64,000 bases of DNA from positions 1,178,001 to 1,242,000 of the forward strand of contig MBPM02000006.1 in the NCBI GenBank assembly GCA_001695595.3, given 5' to 3'. Shown here piece by piece: positions 1-13,775 of this stretch. The notes under the pieces were generated by a model. That model was not told the DNA's origin and searched no databases. It saw nothing but the letters and a program-made list of their open reading frames with translations. The number at the start of each line of letters is the position of its first letter. The stretch's first letter is position 1. The stretch is from Plasmopara viticola (lineage: Eukaryota; Oomycota; Peronosporomycetes; Peronosporales; Peronosporaceae). The position numbers and the translations under genes were made by a program.

Positions 1-779
1 ATTGCCGTGACTTTGTGAGCACTTTAAACGACAACAATCTGAGATTTTCGTAGCATTGCTGAAAGATCCTCCCATTGATTTTGTTTTAAGGTCGCAACGC
101 CAAACACCGTAAGGCTTAAATCTCCTCAAACTATCAAAACCAATTTCGCCGTCTTCACATATGCAATATATACAAAAACTTTAGATTTTCAGCAATGGAT
201 ATCTTTGTCAGACCAAGACTTACATAAACAGCCACTTTGCTGTCCCAATTTAGATGGTGGTCTGCCTGAAACTAAGTAATCAAATCGCGCCCTATACGTG
301 ACTTATCCCGCCAAGCCTATTTGAGTTTAAAACGCCAATTCGTGTGACATGCATATCACGTCCGGTGAGCAGTCTTCAATACACTTTTTAAGTCTCCCAT
401 GTCGCCACGATTGAAGCTTTCAATTTCATCAGTTGACACGCCTTTGGGCTTGTCTGAGAATCCCGCCACAATTCGATCAACTCATCGTCAAAATTATAGA
501 GCAATTTTTTCAGTCGAATTCTCATAATCTAATGGTCGTACGTCAGCACTCTGACCCACAAACACTTCAGGACATTTTAATCATAGCACTTAAAGATATT
601 GTCAACTCATGCTGCTTTGCTCGATGCGTCGGTTACGGCGAATGATTATTTTCATGCTAATTGAAAATTTCAAATTGCGACATAATTTATTTTAAAATTT
701 ATTTTTCATCATAAACTTATCGTCAAAGAAATACTTGTCTTTTTATCTTTAATCAATTTTATAAACGTTTACCGACTTA
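1..779. other. AT-rich sequence, no gene recognised
   Basis: Open frames here are short (70 codons at most) and show no motif I recognise. It directly precedes LINE-derived sequence and may be a more decayed upstream part of that element, but nothing visible proves this. Confidence 0.4.
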
Positions 780-3060
780 ATGGGCTCAGGAGTTGGAGCT
801 TGTTCAAAGGGTCGAATGACTCAATTTAAACGACGTGGTAATATCTCATTGCTTTTAAAATTTGGCTCTTGCTCGGACCCCAAAAACTATCGGCCTTTGC
901 CGTTGCTGATCAGGATGTCAAGTTCGGGCCTAAGGCGTAAGCCTATCGCCTCAACCAAATTCTACCTTACTTATTGGAAGTTGATCCGTTTGCCTTTGTT
1001 CCGGGACGTGACATACGCCATGCGCTTTGATACTTTCACGATCTTCGAGACTACTGTCGGCGAAAAAAAATCGTGGTCCGGCCGGTGCAATTTGCCTCAA
1101 CTTTGCTAAAGCATTAGCTAGTGTCAACTGGCAGGCACTCCATTATTAAATACAGCATTGGGGGTTCGGACTTCATTTTCGACATTGGGTCAAGACCTTT
1201 TTTAAAGGAACATTAGGCCAAGTTTTAATTAATTCTTCACGCTCGGGCTTTTTCAGTTTGTGAGCCGGCGTTCGACAAGGTGATCCGCTTTCTCCAGGTT
1301 TAATCGTGCTTTTTATTGAGCCTCTGCTTTGCTACCTGCGGGCAACAAGTGGTGACTCTGCAATAAAATCCGACACTCACATCATCACATACTGAGCTTT
1401 ACCGAAGATGTCACTAGAATTTTTTTCAAAATCTCTCACACGTGCACCAAATTTTAGCTCGAGTACAATCATTTTCTGCAGCCACTGGTATGCGGTTATA
1501 TATGAATAAGACAGTCATTTTTCCTTTTCGTCTCTGGTCTAGTAACAATACTGAAATTTACAAATAACTCCAACACTTGGGAGATCGTGATTTACAAAAC
1601 CACGACATCACTTCTCTTTTGGGCATTGCTGTTGAACCAGCTATCGCACTCAGCCATTAGCTAAGCTCTCTTCTTGTTCAGTTTCATAAGCTGTGTGTTT
1701 CTTGGCGATGGCGAGCACAGTTTCTTTGCGGTCGAGTGCTTTTAATAAATACGATGATTTAACTAACGCTTTGGCATTTCCTTGGTACAGTTCTAGTTCC
1801 GAAACAAGAATTTCCGCAATTTACTCAACTCATGCGCAACTACGTCAATAAAACTCCATCGACAACAATTGCCGATGTCGCTACTCGCGGACAGCTATCC
1901 AGCAAGTAGTTTTCTGTGGATAAGAACTTGGTTGGGTTCGGTTGCATCATCTGTCGAGTTACTTCGCGTCAACCTCATCTGTTAGCTTATCGTTCACTGC
2001 CGCCGCAACTTTTCAACTCCTCAGAAGTGGTTTATCTCGGCACAAACGGCAATTGTTGCTGCTTTTAATGGTCAAGGTTCACATACCACTTTCTCAAAGG
2101 GCAGAATTTTTTGCTGGTACATAAGTTCTGCTTATTGGAGAGATGCCATTGCGATTTGAAGTTTCAAGATTATGATCAAACTTCACAATGAGAATCTCAT
2201 TCTTACACGACTCACAGGGCCACTCTTGAGCAATGTCTTTCTTCATTTTACGAAAGCGAACCGATTTTTGGCAATGCCTTATTGAGAGGCTTCCTGCTTC
2301 TTCAGCCATTCAGGTATTTTGCGACTTTCAACATTCTATACCGTGTATGGAGCTCTTTTAGACCAGGAAAATTTTCGCACAGACTTAACCGGCTCTTCTA
2401 ATTAATCGGATTGTTCTTTTACAAAAGTCGTTCAAAACTCGCTTTACGCATCGACTTTCCTCAACACTACCAAGATTTGTTATATATCTAGCGCCTGAAG
2501 GCATGATCAACGCGCCGCACATTTGGACTTTCGCTGACCAAGATATCATTTACGGCTTCAATAATTTAATCAAGGAACTTCTTATGGCACAAGATCCACC
2601 GCCGCTTCTGCTGTGTCAGCTTTCAGTCCCCGACGTTCATCTCCAGCCACACTACTAGTCTTTTGAGCGTCGTCTTCAACGCGATCTTTTTCCCCCCTAT
2701 GGTAATTCTCGACTTCAGCGTAACGGGCTTGCTTTCGATACAAGTATCGCTGCCATACCAACGTGGTAGAATGTGTTCATGAGTGTGACACAATTCTTAT
2801 TACACTTACGCCGAATCGCCTATTTAACGTTGTTCGCTGCGTCCAATTATAATTACACTTACGCCGATTCGCCAATTTAACGTTGTTCGCTGCGTCATTT
2901 TGCGCAAACTGTGGTTAAATCGCAACCAAGTAATCTTCGACATACCGCCTCTTCACGCTGAAGGGACGTTTTACCAGTGTTTGACGACGATTCGTCTCCA
3001 TAGTCAATGACTATATTAAGTGACGACCCACCCACGTACAAGGGGCCACAGCTAAAAGCA
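780..3060 (+). mobile_element. Decayed non-LTR (LINE) retrotransposon, RT region
   Basis: Pieces of a LINE reverse transcriptase lie in order but in shifting frames. Around 880-900 the sequence reads DPKNYRPL, the usual start of the RT core. Around 990-1010 it reads FAFVPGRDIRHA. From 1270 one clean frame reads VRQGDPLSPG followed by LIVLFIEPLLCYLRATS, the classic RT motif preceding the active-site box. The expected YADD box near 1395 is degraded (FTEDVT). Stops and frameshifts are frequent, so this is a dead copy. The boundaries are approximate. The part after 1700 is assigned only because decay of similar texture continues, and no target duplication or tail was found. The element is LINE-type rather than LTR-type because of the QGDPLSP box and the absence of integrase. 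Confidence 0.65.
2800..2896. repeat. Tandem duplication, period about 53 bp
   Basis: A unit of about 44 bases starting ttacacttacgccga and ending aacgttgttcgctgcgtc is present twice, at about 2800-2843 and 2853-2896, with only two mismatches. It lies within the tail of the LINE-derived region and looks like a local duplication younger than the surrounding decay. Confidence 0.8.
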
Positions 3061-6000
3061 TTCAGTGACGAATGGTACTAAAACTCCGGTCAAATCCAAA
3101 TTCATTTTTTGACGAATGTTATCACTTTCCCAAATTCACTTATCTGCTCTTTCGACTCAAGCTCTCAAAATCCTACAGTTATTTTCGTTTAACTTTTGAA
3201 TTTTAGTATTATCATAGGTGGGAAATTCAAAGAGAATAATGATACGTGACCTATCAAATTTCTACTTGATTTAGACCCTTCTTAACCCTGGAAGAATCCA
3301 ACGACACATAAAGAATAGGCAGCACCACTTTGTACGACAAAAGCATGATATACAAATGGCTGCGGATACTGACTCGATAAGCAAAAGAGCGGATAAGGAT
3401 TGACGACGTAGTCGTGTCAAGGGCTAAGTAAATATTAAACACATTCATTTTGCTGACCGCGCGACTGAAGACGTATGCTTTTCCCGCTTTCTTTAAGCTT
3501 GTGATACAGATAGACGATACCTAATGCTTTTTAGACCCCATACAGCTATTGGCGTACTGAGTTTAGAATCAAATGAAAGCATGTATTTTCTTGTACATAC
3601 TGAGCAGCAGAAACAAAATGTGCTGCGCACGGGCTGCTATTGATCGTCGTAGGAGGGTTTGCCTATCGACATCAATTCGACGCAAAAAACTCTATAGTTA
3701 AAATTGCGTGTACGAGGACGACAGGATTACCGCTTTAATATGCATTAGAAAAACGAGGCGTTATTTATTAATGGATTCCACTCAAGAAGGATATACAAAA
3801 GGTGTAACGGGATCACGTGCGTGTGTTGCTATAGCTGGCATTGTTTCACCGTGACACAGTCTTGACTAATGTCTCCAAACATCGATACAGGGCAGTACTT
3901 AAAGCTGAGGAGCTAATATACACTGCTTATATATGCTAGTGAAATTGTCGTGCAGCATAAAAATTTACATCAAGAGTGTCGATCAGAAAGCTTTTAAGCT
4001 TTCGGCTCACAATTAAAAGCAAAACATTTAATAAGTTTGAAGCATGGTGGTCAATGTATTCAGGTAAGCGATATTTGGCTCGCATCGGTTATAGGTATAG
4101 AAGCAAAAGTTTATAATCTAAGCTTACGCTTTTTCGAGCAAGGAGCTGTGGCAGCGCCAGTACACCAGAGACATTCTACGCCTTAGCTTGAAACCGATTG
4201 TCTTTTTTAGTAAAAGTGGAACATTACACTCACTTGCGTCAGCACGAGCAAAAAAGGCTAAATGAGCTGACTTTTTTTGTCTTAACAAAGGGCAATCCTG
4301 GCTGCAAGATAATTTGACCGGTGCTAAAATCTTCACCCATCGAGAAGTATCCATATGGAAGGCCCGTCATTTTTGGTGGGCCCTTTTTATATAGGAAGTT
4401 TAATGCTCACAGGACCCCTAAGTCCATCGGTACTTTATCGAGGGCGAGGCACATACTCCGCATTTGTAATCTTGATACTAAATGCACTTAAGGGATCATT
4501 GGTGTCAAATTTCACCTTTAACAAAGTAGACTTCAGCCTAACTAAAACACTCGGTCCAGCATTGAACTATGGGAGCCAATTGAAACTTTTCTGTTTCAAT
4601 TGCTTTTGACGATAAAAACCTCCTAAGAACCTTCGTATATTTTCATGACCACCGGTAGAAAAACAAGTCTTGCAGCAGTCGAAGCTTAAATCGTCGTTTT
4701 GACAGCGTTGCCGTCGTCTTGAGGCTTCCTTGCGTCCGTGGCGATCTTTATTATTTATATGTCTCGAAGCAGATATGTCTGCTGTCCATCTCGCAACCTT
4801 ACAAAGAACAATGGTATCCACGCAATTTCAATATTGGTCTATGAAAGTCTGATGTGACTTTGTTTATAGGCATATACAAGTTGCCATATAGCGGATATTT
4901 ATGCGCACCGGATGCTGGCAAACAAAGAATGCGCTTAAAAGCGCTTGCAATTGCTTCAACGCGTTTTCTTCAGGTTAGACCGAGACTTCTTTGGGCAATC
5001 TCAGCGCTTATAGACCCCTATAAAGTTCTTCGCGTGACCCATAAGCGTCACGGTTGGATCAGTCATCGCGCGTCTAAGGAGAAATTACACAAGCTTTGTC
5101 GAAAGTTGCTTGCCTCCTTAATTTTTGTTCAGATTAACCGCAACCCTTCACGTTTTTATTCATTGTAAAAAATAAGGCCGGTTCAACTTGTTTTGCCAAG
5201 AGGACTCTCAACTAGCACACACCTTCGGGTAGTCAATCTCCCCTACGTAGGCAATGTGTGAGTGGAGACACTTTTGGAGCCATGCAGCATTTTAAAAGCA
5301 TGTACAACATGGACATCGACATCTACGTGCTCTGTAAGTTTAAGAAACGCGAAACCTTACTAAAACCGCACAGTTAAAACGCGTGTTGCACCATTTGGCC
5401 CCTCTGCTTTCTAAAGCTCTCCGCATATTGGCAATTTAGGAAGTGCCAGAAAAGCCTGTCCTTGTCTCGACTTTGTGCCTTCCTGATCCGGATATTTGTT
5501 AAAGCGACTTTGTCAAGATGACGAGGGGCTTTTTCAAAACGAGAAGACAAGCACCAATCCAATTGAAGGCAACCTTCGATTTTAAGCCGCTTGTTGGGGT
5601 GTGAAGGCAATGACCTCTTTAGCTTGCAATATTTCTCTTTGTTCCTTCAAGCCGTTTTCTTGTAACGATACGCAAGAAGCATCCTTCTTAGTGCCTTTGC
5701 AAAGCTCAAAGCAGGCGAGTATAACTTTCAGTGTCATAGATTGCGTTCACAGTGCAATAGGTCTCCCTATATATCATATACTTCGCTTTTAGAAAAGCAA
5801 GTGTATATTGTGAGATGGAAATATCCGGAGATGGGCAAGTCGCGAGAAATGCGTCAGTATTTTCGGTCGATGAAAAGGTTAATTCTTATGTGTTAAATGC
5901 TGTCGCCTTAGGCTTTCAAATTTTGGTCTCCAGTATCGACAATCTAATCAGCGAGAATATATCAGGTCAGCCTTCTTACCATTTGAAATAGCCTTAGACT

Positions 6001-9000
6001 TTCTGTGAAGTCTTCTGCATAGCTGGTGAGACTAATTACAAGTCAAACCCCTCAAAGGCTTAGTCCGTGACAATAAGGCCGTTTTGACCGTGTGGCTACT
6101 AGCGTAAAGCTTTTTGGTAGTTTAAGCTGGCAAAGAGCTAGGTGATTATGTCGGAGATCCCGTGTCACTTTAAATCATCCATTTCTGGCGGCAGAGAATT
6201 TTAGACGATAGAGTAGAAAATGGTTGTATACCCGCGTGGTGGAGTGTACCTTGATTTCGTCGAAAAGCAAGCATTAGCAATATCGATGTGCACAAAGCTC
6301 TACAGCATACGGTTGCATACTTTGATCATGAGGCATCAACAGGCCTTCAGGATGTGCTCGAAGAGATAATGTTTGTCCATAATTTTTTAAACGCGTGATT
6401 ACTGCCGCAAAATCTAGCAAGATAGCCCCTGTCGACCTCAAACCTCTCCTTCAGGCTCAGTAAAATTTAGATATTTTTAGAAATGTCTACTGGGCCTTGT
6501 TGTTTTGGTAGCGTGACAAATATTAAATGAGCATGATATCTTGATTTCGAGATCTTCGTTGCAGTTGACGCATTGGACAAATCATTCGCAAATGACAACT
6601 ATTACCACATACGATTGCTGTATTGCAGCCGGAATGCAGCTCAGTGGTTGGATGACTATCACATCTTCACCAAATAGTAAAAATATAGAGAATATCAGCA
6701 GCAGTAACACCCGCTTGCTTTGTGAGCTGTTTGAAGCTCTCTGGAGCTAGAGTTTGTTAAGCTTTATCTCTCATACTTCTCATTAAAAATTATGCTGAAA
6801 AAGCAAGAATCCAACGACTTCCAGTACTGCAGAATTACTCAAAGAACGAATCAAGGTGAATGTTACTATCAATAGTCAAAGAGTAGGCCGTTTCGCACTC
6901 GGCTTTATAATATGCAGCTGTGGGGAAAAGAAGGAGGAAATCATTTATCTCTTAAAAAAAATATCGTCACATACATACTCGCTTTTTCAAAATGCCGTGG
7001 ATAAAAAATTGTTGGCCATCAAGCCCTCGAGAGCGGCGTCGTTGGTCGGCTGTCTTGAATACAATTGAATAGACTTGAGCATTGCAGAGCAGACCTCAGC
7101 CCTTCTTTTGGCTACGGTCAAAAATGGTACGGGCCTGTCCTAAATGGGGCAGTTAAAGTGGATCTTTGTTTCGCTTAAGGTTAGTCGAAAGTTACTAAAA
7201 AAAGCCGCCATCTCAGAGTCAAAATAATTCAGAAAACCAGTAAAAGCGAGCACTTTAAGCGTGAAGATCTTAGCACTGAAATAAGTGTGCGTCGATACAC
7301 GGCGGGAATTCAGCCTTTGAGAACATGACAATTTTTGAAGGAGTGCTCAAGACGCAGTTAACTGTCTGTTGTGTACGCATTTATGCGTCGCGAAATTTTC
7401 TGCATCGGCATGCAATTGTGACCTAAAATTAACGTTTGATCGATGCTTTCAGAGCGGGCACCGAAACTAAGACATCTTAACTTAGATTAATTGAGGGAAA
7501 ACCTTACATGTCTCTTGGCCGAATTAGTCTGGCCTGTAAAATTGTGGGATCTTACAGATCAAACCCGTTTGTTGTACTTGACTTCGACAAGTGTGACTTT
7601 TTCGCGGGCGTGCTTAGACCAAATGAAGAACGAGCTCTGCTTTGAGGAGTAAAGAAGGCTATAAAACACGAATTATGTGTGTCATGCCTCCACCTCTGTT
7701 GTTTTTACGATTGTTTAAAATGAAATTGAAAAGGTATACACTTGCGGAACGTTTTGGAGGTTCCTTTATCCTTGGATTTAATATAATGCATTTTTACATT
7801 TTTAGTGAGTGATCCAGGGCTTTAAAATGATTAATTAGCAACAATTAATATTGTATTCGAATGATAATCATGTAGCTTTGGCCATTTATTGTGGATAGCA
7901 AAATCTCGAAAGGAAATGACCTTGGCGTGGCCACTGCGGATAATATACCTTAAAGCCTGCAGGTGGCGCAAATGGGCAACATAGGTCTTCAGGATACATC
8001 GCAAAATATTGTATTAGAGGTGGGTAACGAAGTACTACTCAAAGGTGTTATTGGAGCTGAATAGTAAGAGATATAAATTCCTGTGCATTACAAGGTAATT
8101 TGTAGTGAAAAAGAGACATCATTTAATAGATGCTGATAGCACAAATGATCATGTGTGTAGGCCGGTGCATTCCAATTTTAGGTTTTGTTATCTTTTTTAA
8201 TCTCGAAGCTTCTAAGTTCTTTGCAAACTTAAAAGCCAATAGTATTTCAAAAGTGGTCTTTCGAATGATCAAACACTTCTGAGTATGTAATTGTCTAGAC
8301 GTAGATGTCTTGTAAACAATTATAGGCAGCGCAGATTGCGCCTAGGCTCAGATATTATGTATATTTATAGGTTTGTTATTTCTTTTTCAATAAAAGTAAC
8401 TGGAGGTAATTTCAAGGATACGTAATGTAGGCAAAAATTACGTATGCTTTGCCGAAAAAATAATAATAACAACGAATAGCTGGAAGGAAAAGTGATTGTT
8501 AGGATTTTTTTTTCGGTTACAGTTAGTTGTTATAATGTGACAAAGCTCGATGATGATTTTTACATCAAGCAGGTGCGATACGTTATCTACATGTATAGTC
8601 CACAAGCACGTGTATTGCCCGGAAAAATGGTCAAGGCCCTTCAAGACTCAAAATACGGGGACAATGGTAGCCAGCTCAAGAGTCAACAGAATAGCAATCT
8701 CGCGCAATTTAAAAAAAAATGGTTATGAATCAGTGAAAAAGCTAGGTAAAACAAAAGTTGGTATTATTATACAAAAAACAATCTGAAACACAAGCTTCGG
8801 CTTTGCCGACTGACGATTATTTGTCTAAACATCTCGTCAAAGCTTGGACATAGATGCTGGTTGCATTGAAAGCTTTTCGCCAGAGTATATCTTGTTACGG
8901 TAGAATAAGTCCGACCAAATACCAACATCAGGCGTGGTAATATGTGCCAGATATATCATTGCGGTATGTCAAGTAAGTATTTTGAAAGCTGTGATCGCTG

Positions 9001-12000
9001 ACTACGTTTGTGATATGCTCAAAGTCACTACTGATTATGGTAAAATCTTCAAAGGTTTGCACAATCCAAATGATAAATAGATTACAAGGGCTATCACAAA
9101 ATACGATTGCACTCATTTGAAAAAGAAGAGCGCTTCAAAATAATTTTCCAGGTCCATCAAACCATTCCAGGTCGACCAGTTCAACAACTACCCATTTCCA
9201 CTCAGCAGATCCCTCAACCCTTTTTTCGCTGTTGGCGGTATTGTCGATCTAGTCGTTATTTGGCGTCGGTATTCTCTACGCTAAACATCATTAAATATAT
9301 GTGCTCTTTTGTATTCCATCTCAATTTGGGTCTTCTCAGCACAGATTCTATATTTCTTACAACACAGATTTAAAGGGTGTTATTTCTGGAAGAAAAAGTG
9401 AAAAAGCGAAAGCAAAGCGTAAATTACGTGTGCTTCGAGAGGACAATAATGTCGGCTGATATTTCATTACTAACTGGATTAAGCATTTAATAATCGTTAA
9501 GCGATTAACAATGGGGCCCTGCCATATTACATGACGCAATTTAATTTTGAGCGATAGCGATTTAATAATGCCGTAGGCCATCTAATAAAACAAAATGGCT
9601 TTTCATACTCGCGTCTCGACCACAATGCTACAGTAAGGCACGGTTTGAGTGCGCTTTTTAGAATTATAGCACAATCTAAATATTGCTCAATCCTTGAAGT
9701 TATCATGACCACACGACCTTTAATTAAGCAAGCACATTATCAAAGTCGGTTAGTCGGTTTATTATACGTAGCCCGGCTCTTTGTTGCTAGCTTAAAATTT
9801 CTAAAGAACAAGCTGAAAATTTTACCGCTTTGTGATTTCAAAATGTCGCTTTTCTTCGTCTTTTCGAGCAAAGAGGGTTGTAATCGAATGTGGAGACTTT
9901 GACTTTTGCTATAAACTCTTCTCATCATAGCGGCAATTGCCTGATAACATAGGATGTCGGCCTTTATCCGGTTATACTTTAATTGTTACATTATATAGAT
10001 TTTATTTCAAGCGATACATCAAATCCTTGATATTGCATCCAGATACTTTTATTGTAAACGAATTATCGAATCCTTACATTTTTGAAAAGACGCTGAGCCA
10101 AGGCGCAATATGCGCTGCCTTTAAGTTTATTCCAGCACATCTACAGACATTACATACTCAGAAAGAATTTTGATCTTTCGAAACACCATTTTGAAACACT
10201 TTTGGCTTTAAGTTACGCAAAAAACTCATAAGCTTTGAGGTTAAGTAACGAGACACTTCCTGTAATTGGAGTGCACGTGCATACTCACAAGATTATCTGA
10301 GCTAACATTATTCATTTTGAATGTCTCGTTTAATTCACAAAATTGTATTGTACAGGTATCGGTTTTTAGCTCTTACTTTACAGCTCTCATATTACCTTTG
10401 TGTAGTACTTCGTTACTCACTTTAAATGCAATTTTTCTCGATGTATCTTGCAGACCTATGTTGTCCACTTGCGCCACCCGCAGGTTTGGACTATGGTTTC
10501 TCTGTCTTTTAAATCGAGGTCATGCCCTTGGTGGAGTTTGCTATTCATAGAATAGGCGTTTTGTCTTCTACCTTTAAACCTACGTAGTCATCATTTCAAC
10601 GCACTCTTAATATTCTGGGCGAATTTTGTTTCAAAGCTGCACACTATTAGACGATTAATTCATTCTAACATCTTAAAAACATTTTATGGATCTATGCTTA
10701 CCCAGGTTTCATATAAAAACGTAAAAACAACAGTGATGAAAGCATCACTCACCAAAATACTGTTTTGTATGACACTCTTAACTTATCAACGTTTTTTGGT
10801 CTAAGCACACTTATGGTCAAGTCATACTTGTCGAAGTCAAGTGCAAGAAATGGCTTTGGTGTGCTGGAACCTCCAGTACTATGGGCAAGTCCATTTCCGC
10901 CCAAGATATATTAAAGGTTGTCCCCTAATTCGTCGAAGTAAAGCTGTCTCAGTTTCCCGGTGCCCGTTCTTAATGCATCGACCAATCTGTTATTTAAGGC
11001 CACAGAAAGTTGCCGATGCAGAAATTTCGCGACGCATTAGATTTTGCTGAGATTCTGAATGAGACATCACACTCTCGTACACTTGTGTATACAACCAGCA
11101 TTTCAACGCTTCTCGAGCTCTCCTTCGGTAGCTATCAAGCTCTCAAAAGCTAAGATTTCGCCGTGTAACGGCACATGGCACTAAGTTCTCGTGCTCCGCC
11201 TTGACTGGTTTTCAGTATGTTGCATCTTTCAGCCAACCTCGACAGATTTTAGGCAAAACAAAGGTCCACTTTGATTCTTTTGTAACAGGCGCGAAGCAGA
11301 GAGGTACAAGCTTATCTGCAACGCTTTAGTCTATAAGTTTGGAACCAAGAAAGCTGGCCCATGACACCGCTGTTCGAAGTGGTGATGTCCAACGACTACC
11401 TATCTACGGCATTTTAAAAGTGTGAGTATGTATGCGACGACACTTCTCTTGTAAATATTGATGTCGTCCTCTTTTTCAGCACGGCTGTTGCAAGAGGTCG
11501 AGCGCGAGACCGCCCACACTAAATTCTTTAAGAAAATTATTCACATTGACATGTTCTTTGAGTAGTTTGCAGTACTGGAAGTTGTTAACTTCCTGAATTT
11601 CCTGCAAAAAATAATTTAGACTCAGGATTACGAAGTATAAAAGCTCAGCAAGACCTAGCCCCAAAGAGCCCTATACAGCTCACAGTGTGAAATTTTTAAC
11701 ATTTTGATATGCTGTAAAAGAAGTGGTAGTCATTTAAGTACTGGGCCGCATCTCGGCATCTATTGACGCTTTATATGTGGTAGTATTTGGCATTTACAAC
11801 TGATGTGTCTTCTAAGCTTGAAAAAATGAAGCCGATATATTAGGTCCATTGTCATCTGGTACGCAATTAAAAAAAAAATGAGAGCACCAAGGAAAAGTCT
11901 TTTGAAGGGTTGAGACGTTCTACACTCTAGAAACAGCACGATCTCTCTTTTTGTAAATTCAAAAAAGCGTTAGAGCCATTAATGAAAGGATACTCATCTT

Positions 12001-12691
12001 CTTAGGAAGCTGAAAAGCTCGTGGTCACCGTTTTGAGCCTTAGAAGGGGTCAAAACTTGAGAGCAGACTTTCTTTTACGAGCACCAAGTTAAAAAAAATG
12101 TGTAGCTTACTTAGTGTTCAACCTAGGATTATTAGATTCTAGCATACTATGGAGGTTTTTTTTCGTCTCAAGACATTTTGCATTTACTTTCGACGCTCTA
12201 CCGCCAAATTTTGAGCCATGTTTCGTGGATCTTTTTGCGTATTTGTTGCTATTCACTTTTAATACAAAAATAAGGAACAGCCTTCCATGCGAGTGGACTA
12301 GTCGGTCTCGCCCTGTTGTCTTCCCTTTGAACGAACAAATGACGCGAAACCTTACGAAATACCCGATAAACGCTCACCTGATTCTTCTATTTCTAAGATT
12401 GCGAAGAAGCCATTGATATGGCTATATCGTCCAGGGCAACGCTCTTATAAAACTTCAACTTTACGCAAAAAAAACACACCGACTCTAAAAAAACTTCACA
12501 AAAAGGTCCGGAGCGATCTCAAGAGGTAAACATTTGACCTGAGATGCCTTACTTGATGATATTGCTGGTGGTTAAGGCCGGAAAGAGGAAAATGAAGCCA
12601 AATACGTCAGACATCAGTTCATGGATACAATACACGTAATGACCGAGGTAACCAACGCAAAAAGATGGAAAACTTGCGAATTGCCTTATCG
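3061..12691. other. Repeat-derived, gene-free stretch
   Basis: About 9.6 kb of AT-rich sequence. The longest open frames are about 100 codons (4854-5168 and 12114-12416 on +), all without recognisable domains, signal peptides or typical coding composition. I see no LTR pair, rRNA or tRNA. It resembles heavily decayed transposon DNA, but I could not assign a family. Confidence 0.4.
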
Positions 12692-12696
12692 CTGGG

Positions 12697-12842
12697 TGTT
12701 AACACTACACCGCTGAATGCATGTTGAACAGGTGGATGGCTTCACAGTAATTACAAGTACGTCACAATTAGTAATTACTTATGGTAGCCGTTCATTGGTC
12801 AGGATAAATGTATTCACTTCGGTTTCTACTTTCTTCTCAACA
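12697..12842 (+). repeat. 5' LTR of the copia element
   Basis: 146 bp, beginning TGTTAACA and ending CTCAACA. It matches the 3' LTR except for two isolated substitutions and a short divergent patch around 12800-12812 with a 4-base length difference. It is preceded by the target duplication CTGGG. No standard initiator-tRNA primer-binding site is obvious just downstream (ggttaacagcc). Confidence 0.95.
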
Positions 12843-12890
12843 GGTTAACAGCCGCAAACAACAGTCTCGCATCACCACGCCGTCACCGCC

Positions 12891-13775
12891 ATGACTACCA
12901 AGCGCATCGAAGTTCTCCTAGGAGATGGTAACTACTACCATTGGGAGTTCAACATGAGAATGGCCCTCGCAAGAAAAGGGCTTCTGGGACACATTATGGG
13001 CGCGAAGGGCGAGAGCGAAATAACGGAGACGTGGCTCGTGAATGACGCCAAGGCATTGGGTATAATTGCCCAGGGCGTCGAGATACAACACCAAACCAAG
13101 ATACGGTCTGCTACTCGTGCCTTGGAGGCATGGGGAACGCTTCGCGATTTCTACCATCGTTCCACTTTACACAACCGTTTCACGATGACACGGCGCCTTC
13201 ATGAGTTTAAGATGGAGAGTGGCACTAGCACGGTGGAATATCTGGACGCGTTCGATGAGCTGGTCGTGGGACTCCAGATAACGGGAGAGCCGGTGGATGA
13301 ATCAAGACAGCTAGTGGTGCTTCTGAGCAGCTTGCCGGCGGAATATGAAATAATATCTTCTATCGTGGAGAACGCCAAGGACATCACTCTGATTGAAGTC
13401 AAGGAAAAGCTGTTGAAGGAGTCAGACAGATTACAGAAGAAGGAATCAAGTGAGAAAGCGTTTCGAGCCACAGCCAATGATGGACGGATCAAGGGCAGAC
13501 GAGGAAGTGGCCGCAAGAGTTACGCGCCACGCAAGGGCGTCGGTTTTCGGGGAAAATGCTTCAATTGTGACCAGACTGGTCATATGAAACGGGGCTGTCC
13601 AGCTGCTGACAATCGTTCCAGAAACCGTTATAGCGGTAATGATGCAGTGTTTGCTGAGGTTGATGAGCAATCAGTAAGCTGGCTGATCGACAGTGGTGCG
13701 ACGTCACACAAGACCCCTCACCGAAGTGACTTGACCGACTTCAAGCAACTTAAACGACATCAAAGTAGCAATTGA
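12891..13775 (+). pseudogene. gag: copia Gag with start of protease
   Basis: The 294-codon frame starts 49 bases after the 5' LTR. Residues about 20-190 resemble the copia Gag (UBN2-like) region. A basic stretch precedes a CX2CX4HX4C zinc knuckle (CFNCDQTGHMKRGC, about residues 222-235), which binds RNA in Gag proteins. SWLIDSGATSH (about 263-273) is the aspartic protease active site, with catalytic Asp in DSGA. The reading frame then shifts near 13760, so the rest of the protease continues in the next frame. In the intact ancestor Gag and Pol would have formed one continuous polyprotein. Confidence 0.9.

Noticed and set aside
2800..2896. Repeat with spacer considered as CRISPR-like
   Set aside because: Only two units, a 9-base spacer, and a eukaryotic context.
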